From Rhodamnia argentea (lineage: Eukaryota > Streptophyta > Magnoliopsida > Myrtales > Myrtaceae): a DNA stretch of 64,000 nt. Each line of letters begins with the position of its first letter. The first letter of the stretch is position 1. Under the pieces are notes generated by a model. That model had not been told where the DNA came from. It searched no databases and was given only the letters and a program-made list of their open reading frames with translations. Below are positions 25,829 through 37,743 of this stretch, piece after piece. The position numbers and the translations under genes were made by a program. Where the stretch lies: NCBI RefSeq assembly GCF_020921035.1, contig NC_063154.1, positions 28,343,948 to 28,407,947 on the forward strand, given 5' to 3'.

Positions 25829-25915
25829 GCTGGGCCCCGCCCCAACCGCCGAGCAAAGCGGGGCGGGGCCCGATCCACTCGCTCGGCGGTTCGGCAGTCG
25901 AGAGAGCTGGGCCAT
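25829..25915. repeat. GC-rich subterminal hairpin of MULE-1 (left)
   Basis: An island of G/C in AT-rich DNA. The 12-bp GGGCCCCGCCCC near 25833 pairs with GGGGCGGGGCCC about 20 bp later, and 'accgccgagc' pairs with 'gctcggcggt'. Similar words (CTCGGCGGTT.GGC) occur in inverted orientation at 35890-36006, so it may be an extension of the terminal repeat displaced from its end by the LTR insertion. Confidence 0.7.
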
Positions 25916-26979
25916 TTTAAAATATATATATATTTTTAAGTGTTTAATTATTTATACTTATAATATTTAGTTTATTTCGTATTTTTTTAACACATTTATA
26001 TTTATTTTATTTATAATTTTTTTTGTGAAGCTTATCTTTATAACATAATTAGCAATAATTAATATAAAAATTTATTAAGATTTATAATTAATAAATAATG
26101 TTGTAATGATGTAATTAATTAAAAATATTCATAAAATAAAATTGGTAAGATATATGAAAAAAATGAGATTTTCATAATATATAACAATTGTCAACCGCAG
26201 TTACATCTACCGATGATGTCGTCCTCCTATATGACCTCATGTTCTGCAAGCATGTCGTCTCCGTTGTTCGGCAGGTCTAGTATTGTACCGAGGAGAAAGA
26301 CGAGAATCCGAATGAGTAGGACGTGTATATGACGAAGGCATATCTTGTGAAAATATGCTGCGTCTAGACGCTACATATCCTACTGCAGGAGGGCATTGAA
26401 AAAAAGAAGAGAAATCAGATCAATATATATTAGCAGAATCGGTTGGAGTTTGCGGTAGTGGATTGTCGGGAAATTCAAAAGCGGATCTCCCGTGAGATGG
26501 ACCGACAAACTATGCGAACCCCACATTGAAATCGGATCGGCCAAACCCTAGAGTGAACCCCGGGGTGAAATCTGTCGTATGATACTCCAAGGGGTAGGGG
26601 ACGACATCACCATCCGAATGAGCTCGAGTAGTCCTCCGGGTCTATTGAACAGTCTCGGGTAGGTCATCATCATGCATCCCAACAGGTGCTACTATAGTTG
26701 CTAGTTGAGGCGGTGGCATCATTGTTAGTCGGCTCTCCTCATTCTAGGCGTATAGCATTGCCCTAGCTATATTCCTTACAACTGCCTAGAACTAATGAGA
26801 TGGATTGAAGTTATCTATGACATATAAAATTTGTTCGACGCCATCACCCTAGTAATGATATCAAAATTAACACAAGTTATAAAATGACAATAAGTTATGT
26901 TACTATAAAATAATTAATGAATTAAATTGAAAGTGTTTGCATGAACCGTTACACTCATTGCGGCCCTCGGAATAGAAAT

Positions 26980-28200
26980 TCACCTCCGAGTATATCTACG
27001 ATACCACTCTATATATCTTGAATGATAGTAAAGTGCCTCCATTGCAGGATCATCATTGACTATATAATCGATACGACGGTCCCATATATCAATCCACCAT
27101 CTATGCTTACCTACCCATTCCTTCCCAACCGACCTTAATTCAATATCATGCAAGGCCGTATGATCACACGGACAAATAGGTATTGGCTGCTGCACACCGA
27201 AATAACAAAGTACTCGGTCTGGATAATGTTACTCAACTATCCAAGAACAGATGAGTGGGACACGAGCCCTCCAACTGCCTTGTCTCTGCCGGCAGTAATA
27301 TGGTAGAGCCTCCAGAATATCATCGAGGTAAGGCTCTCAAATAATCTGGTATCGTAATAAAGCATATCAAATTAAATCAAGAATTAATTTATAAACTAAC
27401 ATTATATTAAATTCGTTGGTTGCTATCATTACTTACATCTTTTGATCCAATTCTATCGAGTTGGTAGCCCAAATATGGCAACGTATATGTGGGGACCTCC
27501 GTTGTCGATGGGCCTTGACTCCAGCTGCATAAACAAAAAAAAATGAGATTTTCATATATTATACGCATTGGGAAGAATTAATGACTCACGAACTAAAAAA
27601 GAAATATATCACATACCGACTACCGAGAGGTACATCTTATAAAGGAAGACGGTCTACCGGGGATTGGGAGACACATCCCAAGCGCTCGCACGCTCAAATC
27701 TACAATACTTGTAGGGCACCCCTGATTTGATGCTTTGATGAATCGGTTGCACTGCATAGCTCCCGATACAACCACGCAAGCGCCTTTGAACCCCAACTCT
27801 ACTGCGTAGGGTTGTTGAGATTCGCCGGCAATGGAAGAAACAGCAAACTAACCCGTGCCCCCGATTTGTTAGCAAAAAAACTTCCTCCAATCAGACGGAG
27901 AATGAATGCCCTAACATGTTGTACTATAGTAACATCATCGGCATCTAGAGGAAGATCATCAAAATGTTCTCTCAGCAACCCTAAGTTTATCTGCGTGCCA
28001 TGCAAATTGGGTGGGCGAGCACCAAGTAAATCATCACAGAGAGTATCCCAATTGAAATTAGTAGGGCCAATAACTGCACGTCCATCAATAGGAAGCTCTG
28101 TTAGCACCGCTATATTCTCAAACGTGATCGTGCATTCACCTTCCAGCATATGGAATGTGTGAGTCTCGGGCCTCCAACACTCGACCAACGTAATAATCAA
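26980..28200 (-). pseudogene. Plant mobile domain (PMD/MAIN-like) pseudogene in MULE-1
   Basis: The frame from 28200 contains the PMD signature region: LVECWRPETHTFHML, ECTITFEN(I)AVLTELPIDG, then HVRAFILRLIGG. After a TAG at 27799-27801 the same frame continues with SWGSKALAWLYRELCSA and then meets two more stops (27700-27702, 27694-27696) where the family usually has Gln and Trp. A C-terminal piece (27195-26980) has YIEWYRRYTRR, typical of the PMD end. PMD proteins (MAIN, MAIL1 in Arabidopsis) act in silencing and meristem maintenance. PMD sequences are known passengers or fusions in plant MULEs, which is its likely role here, downstream of the transposase on the same strand. Start and exon joins are not resolved. 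Confidence 0.85.
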
Positions 28201-28950
28201 ATGTCAATCTAGCTGGAAATATCTCATCATATAAACTCCGTAAAATCCCAAAGCTTAAAGATATGGGAGTATGTGTGGATCAAGCTCATCTTCGTGCAGC
28301 ATCGATCGTTGACATCTAAAGAGTACATTCTGATCCGATTGTGAAATGTGATATGAGCTGTTAGTAGCAATTTTGATATTGCTATTACGAATGACAAATG
28401 AACTGCTAAATTTCTCAATTACCTCAGCATTCCATACGGTCTCTGATCTATGTCGGGCCTGCCGTGTAAGTAATGAATCATCCTAAGGTCCTGGCTGAAT
28501 GTGAGTCCTCTGTGCCATATCTACAATTGTAATATTATCTCCGTCATTAAATTGACATATCTAATGTAGATATGGAACAGATGAGCGGAATAAATATCAC
28601 GCAACCGTGATATTATAACATCACAACAAATTAATATATAAACGGTACACATTATTCGGAGGAACTGAATAAATATTGTACAAATTTGCATAATTAATAA
28701 AAAAAAATCAGTATAGGTAATTTACATAATTCACACAAGTTTGCCGATCTGTGATCTATTCTTGGGTTGATTTGTGTGTACAAGTACTCCTGTTGTGCCC
28801 CGATTTTCCACATATCGCGCAATGGATATGGGAAGTGCTCTTGCTCAGCATCCTCCAGTCCATCTCATTACATATCCGTAATGCACGAGACCTTCCTTTA
28901 TGTCTAATGCGGCTCGGGTCCGGCATTAATGTCGGCGCGTCAAGTTCGAA

Positions 28951-31900
28951 CTAGTACTCAACACGCCCCAACGGATAAAACATATACCGATAGCAATCAA
29001 GGGTTTTATCCAGTGTGTACCACTCATCTACGTACGCCTCATAATCAATTCTATATGCTTGACATGCTGCAATTACGTGGGAACATGAAATTTTAATGTC
29101 TTGAAATTTTTCACATGTGCACGCTCGCAGGTTTAGACGCACTATCTGTTTATGGCCCCTTGATCCTCCGTATTTGTCATGTCCAATTTTAACTTCGAAC
29201 ATCCCTCTATCAAAGTCGAAACATGTCACCTCAAACCTATTTGCACGTTGCCTGTTTTCCTTGAGCGTCCGACCCGCAAAATGTGTAAATACATGTTCTT
29301 GGTCCTTCTGCATCTTGTACATCGTTCTTCTCGTGTCAAAATAGTAGACCAACCGATAGAATATCTTATCCGCCATAATCGTTATTGGCATACCACGGTA
29401 ATCCTTCAGCATGCCATTGATTGATTCAACTAAATTTATTGTCATCGATCCATATCTCATCGCTCCATCATAAGCATTCATCCATTTGTCCCTTAAAATC
29501 TGGTCACACCATGCAACCGTGCATGCATCCATACAACTAATTTCGTTCATGATGCGATCAAACTTTCGCAATTGATTCCCATAAGCTGTACATTACAAAA
29601 ATAATCAATACTTCGTTCTCAAATTTATGAACACGTATTTTCCTCAAATTTTAAAATTTCAAAATTTACTTGCTGCCTCAATAAGGTCTTTACCTTCGGC
29701 ATTTTTGAATTATTTATTATAGTTGCTTACAAGTGTCGCAACCTAAAATTTAGGCTAACGGATTATCGGGTTAATTAAATCAACTAACCTAATTCGGACT
29801 CTTCCAAGCCCTATTGAATCGCAACTTAGGTTTATTCATGAGAAAATATTTAATCGGAACCACCATTAATCGTTTATGGTAGGTTCATTAGAAACCTAGA
29901 TTATTTCTACGAACCGGAGAAAATGAGTCCGATGACTTGGTTACACTAATTGAAAAATTAACACCCTTTCGGTACCAATTTCATGAAAAAACAATTCCGA
30001 TTGATTGATGTGAATTTGATGACTAATTGAAAAAATGTGACATGAGGACCATATATTATGCACCCAAGAGGATGATTTTTTTGGTATTTTCGATAATAAA
30101 AGAAAACATTCAAAAGCAATCAAAAATCTAAACAAAAATGCCCATAATATACCTTTTAATTTTTGATTTTTTCGAAAATCCTCTCATTCCCAAATATCTG
30201 AGCTAGAGCGAGATTTTATCCGCTACATCCTCGAGGATTCGAGCCAAGATGCGGATATGTATATAGAAAAACAGCATCCCTTTCACCAAAGGGCGGAACA
30301 CGAATTTCTATACTAAATCATCATTCCATTTCATAAGATCATGGACAAGGCGTGTGATTTATTTTTCCGACGGGTCTAAGTACATAGGGGAGCATATATT
30401 AGGGGCATGTTTGTTTAAAAATGTGCAAATTTTATAACAAATCAAAACAAGCAAGCAAAACAAAAATAAAATAAAGATGAGTCAATTGAATTTTGAAATT
30501 TCGAAAATCCAAGAGTGGTGGCCGAAAATCTGAGATTGGGAATCGACCGTTCCTCATCCAAAATTTGATTTTAAATTTTTGAGAAAATTATCCTTGATAA
30601 TTTGTAAAATATTTCAGATAATTCTCAAAATTTTGGATAATCATCCAATTCGAATCGGACATTATCTATAAATCAAATATTAACGAGAAATCCACAAGAT
30701 AAGTCCATTCAACCGGATAAAGAAATCCAACCAATTCAATGATCATGAGATAGCAGTTCAAATCAAAAATTATCCAAGATAAAATCGGTCCTTATCCAAC
30801 GTAGCCAACCACAAAGATTAGATAAAATCCAGTTCAACAATCTTTATCCATAACATGAGATGGTCATTAGATAATCGAAAATGAGGGGACTTCAACCAAC
30901 CAGCATAAAATCAAAGCAATGACCATCCATCCATAGAGCAATTCGGCCAAGAGAAACATGTGAGCCAAAAATTCAAATTTAATTCCCCCAAAAAATTTCA
31001 TCTTTTCATTTAATTCGATTTGAACTTAGAAAATGGTCGAACAAATTTAATTTTTGAGGAAAGATATCATTCCAATTAAATTTCATCAACTTCTCAGGAG
31101 TATCACAAAACTCGACCGATTTCATGAACAAATTAAGGTTGATCAGAATTTTTTTCATCTCAATAATCCGATCCTTGGCTCTAGCACAAGAATTGGCAAC
31201 AAAAAAAAAAGGTTTAACTTTCCATTTTTAATTGCGCATCAAATACGTTCATCAAATCATTAGAACGAATGTGCAAGTCTTCCAAGTAAAACAAGCACGA
31301 ATCGCAATCAAAAGTAAAGGAATTTTACCTTTTCAATACCAAATTTCCAGCGCACACGCACTTGGTGAAAACTGCCCAAAAACGGTCCCGCTTTGAGCCG
31401 ATTCATCACCAAAACAGCCCAAATGATCTAACACAAGTGATAGAAAGATTAGAGCTTTAAATAATTGCAAAACAAGGGTCAATTAACCTCAAACCAGGGC
31501 TGAACAGGAGCTCCAAATCGGTCGGATAGTAGCTGGATTCCTCGGGCTGATTGAGCAACGCCGGGGGAGGACAACCGTGTCGAGGCTAAGATGGATCACG
31601 TGGCTGAATGGCGGAAGTGGACGGTGTCGTGACGATTCAATAAGCTCGATAAAAGGGAATTCGTAGCAGCAAAATCGAACTTCAATCGGAACGAAACGAC
31701 AAGTAATTCGTGCAGAAAAGTGTAGTAATCGACCCTCAAACGACAAACAAAAGCCTGCACTTGATAGTCCATAAAAACGAGCTGAATAGCTACCGTTTTA
31801 GACACCGAACAGCAGAGTTTTAATCCCCAAATAGCAGAATTTCTCAACGCCCAAACAGTGGCGAAAACAGCCCCGAGCAGTGAACAAAATCTGCACTGGA

Positions 31901-34263
31901 TTGTTAGCAGAACAGTCCAAAAAATAATGTTGTTTTGGATTCAATCCGTGAAGAATTAATCCTCTTGAACAGCCCGAAACTTCAGCACAAAATTGCAGCA
32001 AGAACAGCCTGTAAATAGCTGCAAAAGAGCCTTGAACAACAGCTTCTAATTTGCCGTATGTTACTCTGACCATTGGCTATTCTATCTCTTATCTTTTATC
32101 TTTCAGGTGCTCACGTAGGTGTGATGGATGTCACCTGTGCATGAGGACAAAGAAAGACAAAGAAGCAAACTTTTTGTAAGGGATCAAAAGAAAACTCTGT
32201 GATGATTTATCTTCATCCACGCTTGATGATGGTCTCCCCTTCAATGTGTTGGACGTGTCTGAGTGCAGTGGAAGCAACGAACTCAAGTTGCAGGATTGGG
32301 AGCGAGTTCCCCAACGAAAACCACCATTATTTCTCTTCAAGTCCTCTCTCAAAAAATCTGTCGTGTATTATTTTTAATGCGGCCTCCTCAACCCTAAGCC
32401 ACAACGAGGTATTTATAAACTAATATGACTCGTTAATGACTGTAGGATTAAATTTATGATCTTCAAGAGTCCGATCCCATTAAAATTTCTCACAAACCGG
32501 ACTATCATGGGTTATCCGAATTTCATCCTCTTGCAAGCTTGATCATCTTTAACATTTAAATGAGCACAAATGGGCTGAATTAAATATGAAAATAAGTTCA
32601 AGCCCTCTTAGAATTTTTCGGTAATCTCCCCATGCTTTGCCGAATTTTCCATGTGATGCCTAATCTGTCCGCTTGTCAATTTAAGCTCAATTACTTTCTC
32701 CGGCCTGAATACAATGATACGCACGATTGACGAAAAGTAAATATGTAATGCATGAGAAATTTATTTTTGGTGAGAATTATGACTAGTTCTCATTTTATGC
32801 TTGAAATGAATGATTTTAGAAAAATCAAAATTTAGATATCAACAACAAGATGTCGAACGCAATATCTGTGGTGGCCATGTAGAGGACGCCACCCCGCTGT
32901 CTCCATTGTTTTTTTAATCCCGATATGCCTGTCCGATATTACACAAATATTATCCCTACTAATGATATATCTCCGCAACAGAGTCATAAACCAAGTCCAA
33001 TTATCAATATCTTCCCGATCAATCACAGCAAATGCCAACGGGAATATATGATTGTTGTCATCAAGTGAGGCCACTACAAGGAGCGTACCTTGTTGTTTCC
33101 CGTACAAATGAGTACCATCAACAAATATCACAGGCCGACAACTTACGAAACCTTCAATCGTCCGCTTGAAAGTCCAAAACATCCAGTTGAAAATGGTGCA
33201 GCTCTAATCTAGGTTCATGTGATCATCAATCACAAAATGAGAACCTGGATTCCTTACCGTCATTTGTTCATGAACTTTCTCAACATACCGTACGACTCAT
33301 CCCATCCACCAAAAGGTTCGGCAATCATCATTTGTCTAGCTGCCCAGGTTTTACGATAAATAGGTTTGAAGTGCAATTTATCATGAATCTCCGCTATCAT
33401 TGCCTTGATTATAATATCTGGTTTGGCGGTAACCATTGCTTTTATTTGGCTGCATATAAATCTCTAATAAAGTTGCCGATGATCCCGTGACATTTGAGGA
33501 TTACTACATGTGTGTGGCCTATTGTACTTAATTATTTTCCAAAATAGGGTACCTGCTTTATTAGACGCGCAAAGCCTCCAATCACACAGTCCATTTCGAT
33601 TACCACACATTATCACATATTGTGACTTATTTGTGACATAACTGCGAAAGTGACGGTTTCTTATCAGAAAGTACTCTTTCGCACCCAACTACGCCCGAGC
33701 TTGGCTCTTGTATTGACTTACATCATATTAAAGTCGATTTTTGAATAGGGCGGCGGATGTACCAACGGCAAGATGGGATTTCTGCAATAGATCTTGTAGT
33801 AAACCTCCATTTTGTCACCTCCGACATCTTCCTCATCACTGTCATCAGCGTTCATCTAAGCATCATCTCCATCATTATCATCATTATGATAGGGGTCCAT
33901 ATACTAATTATGCACACCAACGTCATCTTCACCAACATTATAACCTTCTCCAGTTGAACGATTTATCACTTGGTGTTCAGCTACGGTTACAAAAAACTGT
34001 AAAAATCCCGTAGCACTAGTCCGAAGTGTAAATTGCTGGATCATCCTAACGGTACCATCATCATGCACCACCGTAATGTCATATATGACACAATCCCGTG
34101 TTAAAACCGAGAATCTATATATCAACTTATGAATATACTGGTTGGGTGTCACATTCAACGTGCTCTCTATCCTAGCACGTAACTAATTAAATGTCAATAT
34201 GTTTGCAAACTCCAACATGGTAGATTGTCGACCTTTGTAATCATGTCCATATTCTTTTTGCAT
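28951..34263 (-). pseudogene. MuDR-type transposase pseudogene of MULE-1
   Basis: N-terminal pieces lie at 34263-33904. A MuDR DNA-binding zinc-type region follows (33688-33464; residues C-x-R-x-C-W and HTC visible). Then comes the MULE transposase core (33182-32845) with VDGTHLYG carrying the first acidic residue and ISDRHIGI the second. The C-terminal exon (29571-28951) contains NLVESINGMLKDYRG and a SWIM zinc finger (CTC...CSH). A 3.1-kb solo LTR splits the gene right after VRHLV. If it is removed, reading continues as SNYNK, meets a TAA (about 29715), then GKDLIEAA and a small intron (about 29675-29590) before GNQLRKFDRIM. Frame also changes between the zinc and core parts. It is therefore non-functional. 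Confidence 0.9.
29734..32844 (-). mobile_element. Solo LTR B (3111 bp, TSD ACAAG), nested in MULE-1 transposase
   Basis: The element is bounded by TG...CA and by a perfect 5-bp duplication ACAAG (29729-29733, 32845-32849). Same family as solo LTR A: the plus-strand left ends TGTCGCAACC and TGTCGTGACC and the right ends ATCAACA and GTCAACA correspond, as do internal stretches (30139-30305 with 8175-8345). A TATA-like box on the minus strand (32410-32417, TATAAATA) supports minus orientation. No internal retroelement genes. It is about 0.8 kb longer than copy A. Open frames inside (for example 31596-32073) have no recognisable domain. Confidence 0.92.
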
Positions 34264-34943
34264 TATTCTACCTCCTCAGTATACAATCGCAAACAATGTA
34301 GATGACATTCTGCTAAACAAAGAAATTACAAATTATTTCGCACATACAATTTAGTAAACATTGTCCCGAACACATTAAAAAATTAATATTATAACAATTA
34401 ATATATCAAATGAAATAAATGTATGGTATAGCCCTAAGGACTTAGAAAATATGTGATCAAAGTGCATGGACAAATCAGAAAAATTTGTGAGCCAATTTGT
34501 CGGAAGGGGAAAAATTATCATTTTCGAAAATATGGAAAGTCAAATTACCCAAATTAGGATTTAGCCAATTAACTGTGGCCATTTCCTATTTTTCAAGATT
34601 TTTCGAAATTTTTTCAATTTTTTTGGGAGAGATTTTGCCATAAGGGAAAATTTGTTATTTTTTTTTTTAAATCGGGGGCCAAATACCCACAATAATCCAT
34701 GGCTAGTTGATTATGGTCATTTACTACTTTTTCAAATTTTGAATGAATTTTTTCGATTTTTTCTAATTTTCTATGATTTTAAAATATTTTTTAATCAGTT
34801 TTCTATTATTTGATTTTTTATTATTTGAATTTTGAAATTATTTTAAAAGACTATTTTTCGGACCGGGTCAAATTCAGCTTGCGATTCTCGGACCATCCGA
34901 TCACCTAGAAATGAATATGGACATAATTGCGAAAATAAGTCCC

Positions 34944-35157
34944 AAAAAAATTTTAACGAGATTAGGGCGAATTTTTTTATTTACCATGTCTCCAAGTACG
35001 CCATCATGTTCTCCTTCATGGCTTTCTCTAGCGGTTCCAGTTGCTAACTTTTTTTTTTAAAATAGAGCCGCTAGAAAAATCCATGAAGGAGAACACGGTA
35101 GCGTACTTGGAGATAGGGTAAATAAAAAAATTTGCCATAATCTCATTAATTTTTTTA
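34944..35157. repeat. Long imperfect hairpin (about 93-bp arms)
   Basis: Arms 34944-35038 and 35065-35157 are inverted copies, about 90% identical by eye, separated by an AT-rich loop of about 26 bp. The centre of the arms reads 'ccatgaaggagaaca' and 'gcgtacttggaga'. It lies upstream of the MULE-1 transposase start, so its transcript would be a near-perfect stem-loop. It could be a foldback element or a small-RNA-producing hairpin; the sequence does not decide between them. A diverged direct repeat ('gtcaaat...ccatccgat', about 34866 and 35161) flanks it. Confidence 0.8.
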
Positions 35158-35889
35158 ATCAAGTCAAATCTGGCCCACGCTTCTCATGCCGTGCCATCCG
35201 ATAACCTTTTTTTTTTATTTTCCCAAAAAATCATTTTAAACTCCTAAAATGTAAACATTTTTAAATAATATCTAAATTCGTAAACATTGTAACAATTATC
35301 GAAACATTTGCAAAAATTTAAAACAAATTACTAACAACCTATAGGTAACATAGATTATTCAGATATAAATAATAACCACATAAATAAATCTACCCTTACG
35401 AAATGGCAAAAAATAATTACAACGAAATTTACCTCAAATTATTGAGGGAGCACACGCACCGAATCGGGAGCTCAAACTGTCAAGAGAAAGTATCGAATTA
35501 ATTTAAATATTATGAAAACATTAACATAAAAACGTAGTACTAACAACATATAAATCATGTAAAAAAATTCATACTTAATTATAAAGAAATAGCATCTAAG
35601 GGAGAGTGTTTGAAGAGCAGCAAGAGCGTCTAAAGGAAAGCGTTTGAAGTATAGTAAGAGCGTCTAAGGGAGAGGGAGACCATCCGAAAGACAGAATAAG
35701 TGATAGAATGTTTTGAGGTGAAGGAAGAACGTCCGAAGGAGATGAAGAGCAAGAAAGCGTTCGGAAAAGAGAGAAAAATGAGGATGAAAGAATGAGAGAG
35801 ATGAAATTTCAAAGAAGGAAAAGGGGGAAGAGGGGGGAAAAGACGCAGAGGCTACAGAGCCCATGAACCCGCAAATACTACAATGCGTG

Positions 35890-36006
35890 AGTTGAGCGAG
35901 GGGGGGCCCGCCCCAAAAATTAGGCTACCGAATCGTGGAGGGGGGGCCCCCTCGCTCGGCGCTTGGGTCGCCAAGCGAGAGCCGCTCGGTAGCCCAACCG
36001 CCGAGT
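35890..36006. repeat. GC-rich subterminal hairpins of MULE-1 (right)
   Basis: Dense G/C palindromes (gagcgaggggg...ccccctcgctc, 35896-35960) and CTCGGC-type words lie adjacent to the right terminal repeat. They mirror in type the GC-rich block at 25829-25915. Confidence 0.7.
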
Positions 36007-36013
36007 GAGACCC

Positions 36014-36080
36014 AAATTTGTAGATAATTTTTTTTAAATAGTTTCATATTTTTTAAAAAATTAAATTGGAAAAAAAACCC
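36014..36080 (-). repeat. MULE-1 right terminal inverted repeat
   Basis: 67 bp. Its reverse complement begins GGGTTTTTTTTCCAATTTAA and aligns with 23781-23850. Confidence 0.9.
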
Positions 36081-36205
36081 CTGAAAGTTTCGGTAAGTTT
36101 CAGTCATTATCAATTTCTTTTTATTTATTCATTTCACGTTTTTGCAAATGTTTCGTCCATCAAATCTAGATTTGCTTCTTTTTTTTTTTTTTTTTTGTTG
36201 AACTA

Positions 36206-37743
36206 AATAATCATGGTTGATTGACCCCTCAATTTGGTCGACAAATCTCAGCCTGCAAAACGTTCGAATTGGGCGGGAATGCATTTGGGGAAAATGCACT
36301 ATTCATCCGGGTCCGTGGGCCGGATGCGTTTCTCACCGATAGACTCGATCATCTTAATTTCTCGAAATTGACTTGCAATTCTTTGAAATTGATCAAATTA
36401 AATCACAAAATTGAAATTAAGAGCACCAATTCTATTAGGAAATGCCATTTTCCCCAAATTTTTGCAAGGGATTGTATAAAAACCCCAAATTGGTTATTGG
36501 ATCCAAATATGAAAATCTGCAAATTGAAGCCATAAATGGCTAAATCAGACCAAAATAACCATGCCAATTGATTCAGGAGGGTGAAAAACATAGGTCAATG
36601 GTCTTATTTTTGCATGGCAATCCATAGATTTCAAGTAATTTCATTTTTACCAAGATCTAGGGACTAAGTTGAAAGGAAAGTATGCAATTTCGCCCAATCT
36701 ATGCAATTGTGCAATTTTAGTGATCAATTGGATCAAATTGCAATACAGAGCAATTAAGTTGAATGTTAAGACTCTAAAATGAAAAGATTACAAATTAAAA
36801 GACTCAAATGCCATTTTTTAGGCAAATTCAACTCTAAGTGTAATGAAGGAACACATAAAATTGAACTTGATTTTTGAATTTTCAAAAGGTCAAAAAGATA
36901 AGTCAAAAAGATAAGGGGATTAAAATAAATATATATACTATTTTTATTTATTTTTACGACCTTGAATGCTATTTTTCGTATTTTTTCAAATATTTTCTTA
37001 TTTTCGAAAAATATTAAAAAATACAAAAAATATGAACATTTATTTTTTGGTAAAAAAATGGTTCCTTAAGCTTGGCCAAGGCTACCAAAGTTGATTTTGC
37101 AATTTTTCAACTTTTTAAGAATTTTTTATGAATTTTCCAAAAATAAGTCGAAAAAAGACCGATCAAAAAAATCAGGTGTCAACAAGAATAAACACCATAA
37201 AAATCAGATGTCAACAAGAATAAACACCATATTCTTTGACATATTCACACTCGCAACCATTTTATTGTTCTGACCTCTAAACCCAAGGCTAAGATTTTTC
37301 ATGTGGACAGTGTAGTCTTCTTTGGTTATGGTTTCAATTAACGTTGTGAACAACATCTCCTCTGCTTCGTCCAAGACCTCTTCCTTGAAAATGGCCTCGG
37401 TCTTGGCCTCGATCTTCATTTGCACCTCGAACTTGCGCAAGGACTCTACATTGGTCCGTCTTATCTCAAATAGTCAACCGAGTTTGGAGTACCGTGATAG
37501 CCTATTTGTCATCAATCGATTTAACGATTTATGTAATGAAGTTTATGCTGTGAATGTGAGATTATAAGAAGCTAAATGAAGTGCAGTTTGATATTCAGTG
37601 CAATGTTTTGAATTAGTGGTGTCGGTATAAAGTTTTGATCTGGTTGAGTTAGTCCCAGAATTTGAGCACGAAAGGAACAACCATCATCCCATGACCGACC
37701 CCCCTATGTAAACCCCACCTTTCTCTCTCTTCCTCTCATTTCC
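36206..37743. other. Repeat-derived spacer between the two MULEs
   Basis: The duplication match to 59930 ends abruptly at 'ttgaacta' (36197-36205). 36206-37182 is AT-rich without coding. It ends in 'ggtgtcaaca' (37175-37184), the same edge as the solo LTRs, so it may be a diverged LTR fragment. An open frame at 37440-37204 (-) rich in Glu/Lys has no recognisable domain. A CT-rich run at 37720-37743 continues, across MULE-2, into 49498 onward. Confidence 0.5.
37171..37230. repeat. 32-bp tandem repeat, two copies
   Basis: The unit atcagRtgtcaacaagaata plus 'aacaccataaaa' occurs at 37171-37202 and, missing its last bases, at 37203-37230. Confidence 0.9.

Larger units (their letters stand above)
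23781..36080 (-). mobile_element. MULE-1, 12.3-kb Mutator-like element (TSD CTGAAAGTT)
   Basis: The ends GGGTTTTTTTCCAATTTAAT (left, 23781) and the reverse complement of the right end (36080 inward) match over about 70 bp, up to 'acaaattt'. The element is bordered by a perfect 9-bp duplication CTGAAAGTT (23772-23780, 36081-36089), the size typical of Mutator-like elements. The duplicate locus has a single CTGAAAGTT at 59804-59812 with both flanks intact, so it is the unoccupied site. The minus-strand coding is a decayed MuDR-type transposase (34263 to 28951) followed by a plant-mobile-domain region (28200 to 26980). Two LTR-type sequences are nested inside. It is non-functional because of stops, frameshifts and a 3.1-kb interruption. 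Confidence 0.95.
15997..36205. repeat. Segmental duplication, proximal copy (interrupted by MULE-1)
   Basis: Sequence 15997-23780 plus 36081-36205 matches 51880-59930 in the same order and orientation. Landmarks: 'attgttactgattaatgtag' type sequence at about 16000 and 51885, the BAHD fragments, all 14 SCPL exons, 'gatgcgatttggaaactgga' (22733 and 58258), the 'gatgacaccagtag' region (22905 and 58431), and the 'cagtcattatcaatttcttt' region (36101 and 59825). The proximal copy contains a 12.3-kb transposon and a TRIM that the distal copy lacks. The distal copy has a unique insert at about 58580-59040. The left end of the block starts inside the 5' flank of SCPL-1. Confidence 0.9.
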
